A DNA stretch of 64,000 nt from Basidiobolus meristosporus CBS 931.73 (taxonomy: Eukaryota; Basidiobolomycota; Basidiobolomycetes; Basidiobolales; Basidiobolaceae). The position numbers were made by a program, and so were the translations under genes. Positions 55,363 through 64,000 of the stretch are shown here, piece after piece. Within the stretch, counting starts at the first letter, position 1. Every line of letters begins with the position of its first letter. Location: assembly GCA_002104905.1 (NCBI GenBank), contig MCFE01000432.1, forward strand, positions 1 to 64,000. The letters run 5' to 3'. The notes beneath the pieces are model-generated. The model searched no databases, was not told where the DNA came from, and saw only the letters and a list, made by a program, of their open reading frames with translations.

Positions 55363-58300
55363 ATGAGACATACTCTAGGTCAAGCAGAACTAAAGCAATT
55401 GTTAGCAGCTTTTGAGCCACAGTTCCCCATGTTGCCCATTGTGCTCGCTTCGAATATGTGCATATTAGTCTACCGATACACAGATACCGAAGTGGCCACT
55501 CTGCATTTTTCAAATTCCGGATCTCAAGATGGGCCGTGGAAAGTCGCGGTCGCTTTACGACCCGAAATGTCCGTCAGTGAGCTCCTAAACATAGTTGGAG
55601 AGAAAGTGAAGACATCCCGTAATGGTAAAATGCCAACAATCGTAGGCTTGAGCATAAGCTTGTACGATTCTACTTCTGAAATGATTATGAGCGTTGGCTC
55701 AATCGAAGATCCCCATGGACAGGTGATCAGTATATTGGATGTTAACGATTCCGTCGCAAGCAACAGCAGTGTGCGAGCTAATATACTGAGTCACTGGAGT
55801 ACTCTACTGAAAAGCTTTTCCGACTATCCTGATGAACCTATATCCAGAGTTAATATGCTCTCTTCCACAGAAATGGCCCTTTTAACCTCATCAGCCTGGT
55901 CATCCACTCCACCAGTTACTATCGCCCAGATCCCATCTCACCAGAATGTATCATCTGACGAGATGTTTCTGCACACTATATTCGAGAATACTGCCAAAAT
56001 GTATCCTAGTCGCATAGCCATACTGTACGAGGATTCAGCAGGGAAAGAGAGAGCCTATACTTACCAAGACGTGGAGAATTCCTCATCACTCTTGGCCAAA
56101 CATCTTTACGATAACTACGATACCGGGCCAGGCAGGTTCATCGGTCTCATGATGCCCCAGATGCCTGAGGCATACATTGCGATGCTCGCTATTCTCAAAA
56201 CCGGATCAGCCTACGTCCCAATAGACCCAAGCTATCCCGTAGATCGCATCGAGTATATACTTGAGGACTCTCGAGCGGAACTGCTATTGTCCAAGAAAGC
56301 AATCGCCAAACATCAAATATCATGGCCAACATTCTTTCTCGATGATTGGCTAGATCCCATGCGATCCAACTCGCTTGGCTGTGGACAGTTCTCTTCTGGA
56401 TTGCTGAAGGTAATGGATGTCGCTTATATGATATATACGAGTGGAACAACTGGCCGGCCAAAAGGTAGATTCATTCTTTTAGCCAGGTTTGATCTCATTG
56501 CTAAGGCCAAATACTCTCCATAGGGGTTGTTGTCGAGCATCGGAATGTAGTCAGCTTGATTAAGGCTGAGTATCTAATCTTCAATTTAACCGATGAAGAT
56601 CGAGTCTATCAGCAGTTTTCAATAGCATTTGATGCTTCCATTGAAGAGATATGGCTACCATTCATGGTTGGTGGGGCACTTGTTCCCGCTACTCAGAAAC
56701 CAGGGCCGGGCCTCTCGGATATCCTGGAAGCCAAAGGCGTGACTGTTCTAAGTTGTGTGCCGACTCTGTTGACCATGTTGTCGGAAGATGAGAAGTTGCA
56801 AAGTCTTCGTTTGCTGATTCTTGGTGGAGAGGCTTGTTCGAAGTTCTTGGTGGAGCGCTTTGGTTCTAGATGTCGAATGGTGAATAGCTATGGTCCAACT
56901 GAAGCAACTGTAAGTGCCTCTACGTATTGCTTCAAAAAGCCATTTCATAACCAGTTATATTAGGTCATAGCAACATGGAAAGCCTGCTGCCCGCAAGACA
57001 CTATTGTAACCATTGGACGTCCGGTGCCGGGATATTCAGCATTCATCTTGTCAGAGCACGATCAGCTCCAACCTATTGGCATTGCGGGAGAGCTGGTTAT
57101 CGGGGGTCCAGGCGTTACACGAGGCTACCATAATCAGCCTGACCTAACTAAGAAAAAGTTTATTCAAAACAAACTACTGGACCCCGAAGGTCAGTTGTAC
57201 AAAACAGGCGACCTGGCTCGCTTTACCCCGAACGGGGAAATTGAGTACCTAGGGCGAATTGATACACAAGTAAAGCTACGCGGATACAGAATTGAGCTCT
57301 CTGAGGTGAATCTTCAAATTGGACATGACGAAGTAACAGCTTGCTAAAACCTCTCTCTAGGTGGAATCGGCCCTTCAGCGCTTCAAAGATATACAGGCTG
57401 CTGTAGTCGATGTCTATGTAGACTCTTTCAATGTGGAGCATTTGGTGGCGTACATCACGCTCAGTGGTGATATCACTCATTTGAATAGCCAAGCCATCAA
57501 GGAAGACCTCCTGAAAACCATGCCTTACTTCATGGTTCCATCCATATTTCAAATTGTACAAGAGCTGCCAACACTACCAAGTGGTAAGATTGATCGTAAG
57601 AGCTTGCCAAAGGTGACTGTCGATATCCTGATGGCCAAAGAAGATGACTCAAAGGTCACAATTGCTCCGAGAACTCCGATGGAGACAATGCTGGTGGAAA
57701 TCTGGTCACGCTATTTTACGGGAAAACCCGTGTCAGTGTCGGACAATTTTTTTGACCTTGGAGGTCATTCTCTCTTGGCCGCAATGCTTGTCACGGAGTT
57801 ACGTCAATACGAGAACACGAAAGGAGTATCAATGGGACACATCTACCAATATGCGGTGTTGGAGCATCTAGCAAGCTTCATCGACTCCTGCTTCGGTTCA
57901 AGCGACAACATAGCGCTACAAATCCACGAAAAATCCCCTAAGAGCAGCGAAGTGGATCAGGAAAGGGATATTGAGAAGTTGAGTAACTTGGATAGAGCTG
58001 ACTTCCCTCCTATACCGGGCTATCTCCAATCTACCGGGCTTTTGATTTGTCAGTTTGCTGCGATCTTTACTGTCTATCTAATTTCCACGCTGCCGACATC
58101 ATTGCTGTACTTACTGTACAAGTTTACCGATGCGCCCTTCGCAGGGTTAACCCTGTTCTTTGCTTTAGACTTCTGCTGGATGCCGCTGATCGCGGTATGT
58201 GTCAAATGGGTATTGATCGGCAGGTATCGACCGGGCAAGTGGCCTGTCTGGGGGTACTACTATTGGCGCTGGTGGGTTGTACATTCCGTTACAAGAGGGC

Positions 58301-60536
58301 TGAAATTATACCTCTTCGAAGGGTCTCCGCTTCTCAACGTATTTTATAAGCTTATGGGCGCAAATATCGATATGACAGCCTACATTGGGTCGCGGTATAT
58401 AAGCTGTTTCGACCTCCTCACAATTGACGCCAACGCATCCATAGGCTTGAATTCATATCTCAATGGCTACAAGGTTGAAAGTGGATGGCTAATAGTAGGC
58501 TCTGGTATTCATGTACATTCTGGCGCACGAGTCGGCAACAAGGCAACACTAGGCCTGAGCTGCGAAATTCACAATGGGGCCAACCTGGACGATTTGTCGG
58601 TGCTTCAAGATGAGCAGGTGATATTAGAAAACGAGCGTTGGGCTGGATCTCCAGCAAAGTTGGTGGAAATTCCAGCCGAGAGAGATGAAGAAATTTCCGC
58701 CTCTTGTGGCACAATATGGCTGTTTTGCACACTACACCTCATAATTGCCACGCTGGTCAACGCGATCTTTGGATTGCTGGCTTCACTTACGGGTATGTAT
58801 TTCTGAAGAGTGGGTTTAGGCTCAGGCAACTCAATATCTCCTTAGGAATCATTGTTCTGGGAGTGATCCCTATTTTGCTGCCCACAACCAATCCATATAT
58901 CACGGTCATGGTCGCTAGTCCGGTTGTGGCTATCACAGCAATGCTTTTGTTCTGTCTAGGGATAGCTTTGCTTAAGTTAATAGTGCTTCCCAAGATCACG
59001 CCCGGAAAATATGGACTCCGAAGTATTTTCTACTTGCGTAAATGGTATACACACATATATAGCTATGACCCCGGATACACATATATATAGCTGTGGCCAC
59101 GGATCTAGCGCAGAGTTGGGTGCCATACTGACATCTTGATTCTAGGTGCTTAGACCTCTTGATGCATATCTCTCTTGAAATGGTGAACTCAGTCTACGGA
59201 ACGCTATACGCACCACACTGGCTTCGTACTCTTGGTGCAAAAATTGGCAAAACTTCGGAGGTCTCCACCGTCGCCTACATATCTCCCAATTTATTAAGGA
59301 TAGGAAATGGCTGTTTCTTGGCCGATTCTGTCGTGGTTGGACCCCCGCATATCCATCACGGAAAAATCTCGCTTGATTATGCTACGATAGAGGAGCGGTC
59401 CTTCATTGGGAATGGTGCGCTCTTCCCTGCTGGTGTAAAGATGGGTAGGGATCAGAAACTCTTGTCCAGTGGCAGTGTATTGAGCTAACAAGTCACAATA
59501 CAGGAAAGGATAGCCTTCTAGGTGTACTATCGACACCAGATTATGATGTGAGAGCATTGGCCGATAATACCTCATGGCTTGGTTCCCCGGCGATTTTCCT
59601 TCCTAATAGGCAAAAGGCTACTACAAATTGGCCCAAGGAACGTACCTACGCTCCTACCAAATGGTTGTATCTAGCTCGTTATCTAGTGGAATTCTGGCGA
59701 GTATTCTTACCAAATATGGTGAACATTACTTCATACGTCCTTGTGGCAGTGATATTGGAAATCCTCTATGAAGGGACCTCCGATCGCAATATTCTTCAAG
59801 TTGAAGATGTCTTCAATTTGACCAATGGAATATTTACAAATCTGTCACGCGGTGCACTGATTGGCTCATTTCTATTTGTATACCTGGCCGTGTTTTGGGT
59901 GGTGGCATTAGGCGCATGCTGCTTTGTTCTGATCATGAAGTGGCTTCTGGTAGGGACGTATAGGAAGCGTGAAGCGCCCCTTTGGAGCTCTTTCGTGTGG
60001 AGGCAAGTTAATGTTTTGACTCCTTGGTTGGCAGGTCTACTAACCATGTGCTAGGACTGAGCTAAGTACAGCACTGCAGGAAGGGATCGCCGACAAACAG
60101 TTAATACAAAACCTGTGTGGCACCCCTTTAGTATGCGCGTGGTTCCGATTGCTAGGAAGCAAAATCGGAAAACGTGTGTGGATGGATACATTGCAAATCA
60201 CCGAGGCCGATTTAATCCACATAGAAGATGATGTCAGCATTGGTGCTGACACTATTCTCCAGGTAGATTTTGCTGATTGTTTTCCCACCACAATCCCACC
60301 TGATACACCACACTAACCCTCCTCACATGTAGACACATCTCTTCGAGGATCGTATCATGAAAATGGACGCATTGTTCATTGGCTGTTGTTCCAATATTGA
60401 TGCGATGTCAGTGATTCTATACAGCGCCACCTTAGAGGAGAACGTCTCCATTGGCTCGCTCTCATTGGTAATGAAGGGTGAGACTTTGCCGGCACACTCA
60501 AGGTGGAATGGGATCCCATTGAGGCATGAGAAGTAA
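55363..60536 (+). CDS. NRPS-like poly-amino-acid synthetase, Pls type
   Basis: A 1556-residue membrane NRPS with one adenylation (A) domain, one carrier (T) domain and a TIGR02353-type tail, the layout of epsilon-poly-L-lysine synthetase. Nine exons: 55363-56464, 56524-56909, 56964-57305, 57361-58792, 58846-59044, 59146-59444, 59504-60002, 60055-60262 and 60333-60536. The 7/8 intron is GC-AG. The first 200 residues look like a worn condensation-domain end. A3 is YTSGTTGRPKG (358-368), A5 NSYGPTE, A8 RGYRIELSEVE, and A10 GKIDRK with Lys686. The carrier serine is Ser747 (DLGGHS). Then come three units, each a pair of membrane helices followed by hexapeptide-repeat beta-helix, as in the three C domains of Pls. 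The code is D404 A405 E408 S444 I466 G468 S489 V497 I498 K686. There is no thioesterase. Lysine polymerisation is inferred; other basic residues are possible. Confidence 0.9.
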
Positions 60537-60891
60537 ATCCTCAATTTTACTTCAATATCATTATTGCATTGTAACCACTCTTATTTATAAATAAACTCAA
60601 CTATATTTACCAGGTAACATCCTGAAGTGCTATTGCCATTGGCAAGAAGTTGCAGTGCCAGTTGAGAAACACCAGAAGGCATGGTAGTCAGCTTACCAGA
60701 TTATGACTTTTTATAATTATGGTAGTGGCAGTTGCGCACCAATTATCAGAAGTCGCGACAGATTGTAATAAAGTAATGCATTGGCTATACATCTCAGGAA
60801 GTTACAATTCCATCTAACCCGTCATCGCTAAATATATAATTATTGAGCCATAATAATATCTCATCATATTGGTGAAGCTTGGAGGATGGGC

Positions 60892-61526
60892 GGTGACAAT
60901 CACCAACAGGCATAAACATTTTGACAATAACTCCATGTAATGAAGCCTGGTACTATATGGGTAGCATTTTTACAAGTGGATCAAATGGTTCAAGAGGAGT
61001 CAAACACAGTTGAGTGGTACTGGAGGGATAACTAAAGGAAGTAGTGCCATATTAACTATTGCAACAAAGTTGGACAAGCATGAGTTAGAAGAAAGTAAGA
61101 ATGGGTTGAGGGAAAAGTCACCAGTATGGTGAGATATCAATTGGGGGTGTGTGACAGTCACCAACAGGTGAGATCTTGATTTCAATAGCTCAATATATAG
61201 GAGCCATATGCTACATGGGTTGCTCTTTTACAAATGAATGAGGCAAAAGGATATTCTGTGAAAGCTTGTAAGAAATGTCACTAAGTTCAGGAGGAGTTAA
61301 AATAGAATTAAGAGGTACTGGAGGGTTAGCTCAAGGGAGTAGTCTTGATAAAGATTGGTATTTGCACATAAATATTCACCTACCTTAGTCACTTAGATTA
61401 TTATTCACAAATCTTAGAGAATTCTGACCAAATTACTTGTTGCAATTTACTTAAAATATTTTCACCAAACCATCTTTGGGTAAGGGGGGGGGAGGCAGCC
61501 ACCAACAGGTGAAATCTTTATTTCAG
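60892..61526. repeat. Three related repeats with CACCAACAGG core
   Basis: Cores at 60892-60909, 61151-61170 and 61494-61511. The first two share flanking blocks (a TGGAGGGATAACTAAAGGAAG / TGGAGGGTTAGCTCAAGGGAG pair) and lie about 259 bp apart. The second and third are separated by an LTR fragment. Confidence 0.65.
61351..61480 (+). mobile_element. Reversed LTR fragment
   Basis: The 3' part of the copia LTR family in opposite orientation (TTGCACATAAATATTCACCT ... AAAATATTTTCACCAAA). It lies between two CACCAACAGG repeats. Confidence 0.65.
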
Positions 61527-61655
61527 TTGAAACAACAAGGCTAGCACTACTGTTGTTGCTTTGATACAAGAGTGTGTAGCTGAGGGGAATTGCTAGGTAA
61601 GTTAATAAGTAGAAATGATAGCTCTTCAGTGCTCAAGACACTGTTCAGTGGGAAT

Positions 61656-61674
61656 GGGTTAGGGTTAGGGTTAG
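61656..61674 (+). repeat. Telomere-like TTAGGG tract
   Basis: GGGTTAGGGTTAGGGTTAG, about three copies of the common fungal telomere repeat. Single TTAGGG motifs also occur near 62070-62095. Confidence 0.8.
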
Positions 61675-63139
61675 ATAAGTGTAATATGACTCTTGAATGG
61701 TTTAACTGAACCCAAGTGACAACCAAATGCAGAATCTTAGAATTGTCAGAGAGTGGTGGAAATATTAGCAGAGAGGTTCTGGTCTAATATTGGTCTTGTA
61801 TATTACTTATATTTTTCTGATCAAGTTGATTTACTTTGCACCAAGAGACTGGAATAACTGAAATCAGTTTAACCCTAAATTGCATCATCAATCAGCTACT
61901 GTTGTGGCAACTGCTAAGTGGTTGGAAAGATCTCAGATGACAAATCACTTGGAAAGGCTTAACAAATCAGTTGAGGATGTAATGAATACATGAAATTGAT
62001 CAGGTGTGACAGCTAAGAATAGATTCTGAGATGTGATAAAATAATCCATTACAGGGATCTATAATGTTTGGGTTAGGGAAAATTGGTTAGGGTACTAGCT
62101 TTTATAATGGAGTAAAATTGGCCAAGTTTTGAATGTTGATGCACAACAGTCAGTACTATAGGGTACCTGAAGCATTGCAGAGGCACTGATGCACTGACCA
62201 TTGGCCTCCTTTGTACTCAGCCATGCACTCTGAAAGTATCCTCTATCTCATACACTAGCCCAGGTCAAGTATATCATTAACTAAGAGTAACAAATTAAAC
62301 AGTGGCAGTGTAAAGCTGGTGTGCAACAGCCAAACTGGTAATATGGTAATACCTGCATGCACTTAATGTATTTTTGACACAGCTGTATGCATTACTCTCT
62401 GATCAGAGGGAACTAAGCACAGCTACAGTAAAGGAAGCACTACTTTGCTGTTGTTATTCACTGATAGGCAGCTATCATCACCTTATTATGCTTGCATTGC
62501 TGATGTTACTTGTTACTTTTCAGGTATTTAGGAAGATCTTCTGGGCTGTAAGTGTATACATATGGAGGTCATCAGGGTACTGTTGACCAGCATAAGCACT
62601 TACTGTAAGCCCATTTGGTGCTGCTTTTGAACTCCAGTACAGCAATTTGTTCACAATGAAAAACAGCTGCCAGAGAGCTTAGTTGGATAATGTATACTAT
62701 TGCTGATGATTTTGCATCCTTCTCATCTTACTTATTGTGTTCATGCTCTGAGAAAAAGAACAAGAAAGGACCATCTCAATACCATAACATATCAGTTGAG
62801 TTCCAAGTCTCACTAAACTTACAGCTGTCATCATGTAAGGTACTAGCTATTTTGCAGACATACTTTTCAGGTGGAGACAAGACCAACTAGAATTAATACC
62901 AAATCTGACCATCAACTACTCTCTACTTGCCCCTAAAATTGCAGCCAGAAATCTAAAGGAAAAACACCAGCAGAATACCAGCTGATTATCAGATGAGTTC
63001 CAGGTCTAAGATGTCTCATAGCAAGGTAACATCTATGCTTTCTGTAAACCTAGGTTATAATTTACAAATCTTTGAGAGCTCTAGCCATTGACCTTGTATA
63101 AAGTCACTCAGCACAAGTATCAGATACATAAGACATGAA

Positions 63140-63345
63140 ATATCTGAGAGTTGTCATAACAGCCCCAAACTTTGCACACATGTTCTTGAAACCATCATAA
63201 TTGTATTCTTCATGTTTGCATTGCCAAGACCATGTTGAAGTATAGATAATACCCTTGTATTTGATGAACAATTAGAAGCAGACCACAAATACTGCTTGTT
63301 CTCCCATTCACTTCCAGTATCTCTGAGACTCTTGAAACAATATAC
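63140..63345 (+). mobile_element. Reversed LTR fragment
   Basis: The 5' part of the same LTR family in opposite orientation, containing CAGCCCCAAACTTTGCACAC, then CCAAGACCATG and GCTTGTTCTCCCATTCACTT. It is clearly diverged from the young LTRs. Confidence 0.65.
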
Positions 63346-64000
63346 TCTATAATCTGCATACCCACTCTGATATTCATCTAATTTGCTTATGTCCAGCTAT
63401 TTGTGACATCACAAGAGTCTAAATACTTCTTCAGTCTACAAGCAGTTGCTTTTACTTTGCAAGTTGTATCACTTCACCTTGGACATCTCAGGTTTGTTGC
63501 TTAGTTTAATACCTAGACTTTTGAATAGTATTGGTATTGCCATTTTTGCCTTGCCTGGAGTAGAACAAGTCATCCCATTAGCCATATAGATGCTGTCATT
63601 CAAGGCTGCACAACTGAGTACTGGAGGAGTGAGCAATGTAAGCTACCAATGGTTCACTTTGTGTTCCTCAGGTGCCCAAACCAACTGAGCAGTGTTAAGT
63701 GCTATGATAGCAGCACTGAGCACAGTTGTCTGGTTAATAGAGCTTCTCCACTCTATGGATTGACAAGTGCTCATCATTGTCAGGATTATAGTCATGATCC
63801 TAGTCAAAGCACATCAGTTATTCAATCAGGCCATCAGTCTATAATTCAAAGCTGGAACTTTCAAGTTTATTAAGTCTCTAAAGTGTTGCAACAGCTGTGG
63901 GCTAAGTATTGGCATTGTAAGTGCAGTGGCAAGTTGAGATGATAGACCCAGATCGAGGATGCAATCACTGCAACGGTAGGAAGAAAACTGAAAGCTATGT

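Larger units (their letters stand above)
60537..64000. other. Repeat-rich tail without genes
   Basis: About 3.5 kb with no open frame longer than about 75 codons and no recognisable protein. It holds three copies of a CACCAACAGG-containing repeat, a telomere-like tract, and two reversed LTR fragments. A subtelomeric or heterochromatic setting is possible, but the contig continues past the window edge. Confidence 0.5.

Noticed and set aside
55363-60536. Bacterial contamination as the source of the NRPS-like gene
   Set aside because: Eight spliceosomal introns and flanking intron-bearing fungal genes on the same contig argue against it.

Overview
The window is nuclear DNA from a fungus, most likely a non-Dikarya (early-diverging) lineage. 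Fungal signs are an ENA-type P-type ATPase, AVT-like vacuolar amino-acid transporters, a Crz1-like zinc-finger protein and a tropomyosin gene that can encode the usual 161-residue fungal form. Most genes carry several short GT-AG introns. A NELF-B orthologue and a long, canonical P-class PPR protein would be unusual in ascomycetes or yeasts. A Basidiobolus-like or other zoopagomycete/mucoromycete source fits, but that is inference. I worked out exon coordinates by reading splice sites and reading frames; the joined exons of RPB2, NELF-B, Rab18, tropomyosin, the P-type ATPase and the NRPS-like gene all stay in frame.

Layout. 1-3.5 kb: nested copia-type LTR/gag elements on the minus strand. 3.8-8.2 kb: RPB2 (minus, 13 exons). 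8.8-12.3 kb: a 1159-residue PPR protein. 12.6-14.2 kb: a MAPR/cytochrome-b5-like protein and a nuclear-type peroxiredoxin. 14.7 kb: tRNA-Pro(CGG). 15.8-18.6 kb: a secreted Gly/Asn-rich repeat protein with a one-base frameshift. 19-25 kb: Rab18-like GTPase, AVT-like transporter and C2H2 factor. 25-31.5 kb: gene-poor stretch with a minisatellite and a second LTR cluster. 31.5-38 kb: a branched-chain aminotransferase and two convergent paralogous amino-acid transporters. 39-44.5 kb: tropomyosin, NELF-B, histone H2A and a HIT protein. 44.8-49.8 kb: tRNA-Arg(TCG), an F-box protein, an MFS transporter and a guanine deaminase. 50.5-60.5 kb: an ENA-type cation ATPase and a 1556-residue NRPS-like gene. 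60.5-64 kb: a repeat-rich tail with telomere-like repeats and LTR fragments.

The most notable locus is 55.4-60.5 kb. The protein has one adenylation domain, one carrier domain, then three membrane-hairpin plus left-handed beta-helix modules, which is the layout of bacterial epsilon-poly-L-lysine synthetase (Pls). Its specificity code reads D-A-E-S-I-G-S-V-I-K, which resembles a lysine code. Other points worth attention are a 194-bp near-identical tract at the facing 3' ends of two otherwise diverged transporter genes (gene conversion), a duplicated tropomyosin exon block whose skipping gives exactly 161 residues, and gag-only copia elements whose primer-binding site, complementary to the initiator tRNA anticodon arm, overlaps the gag start codon.
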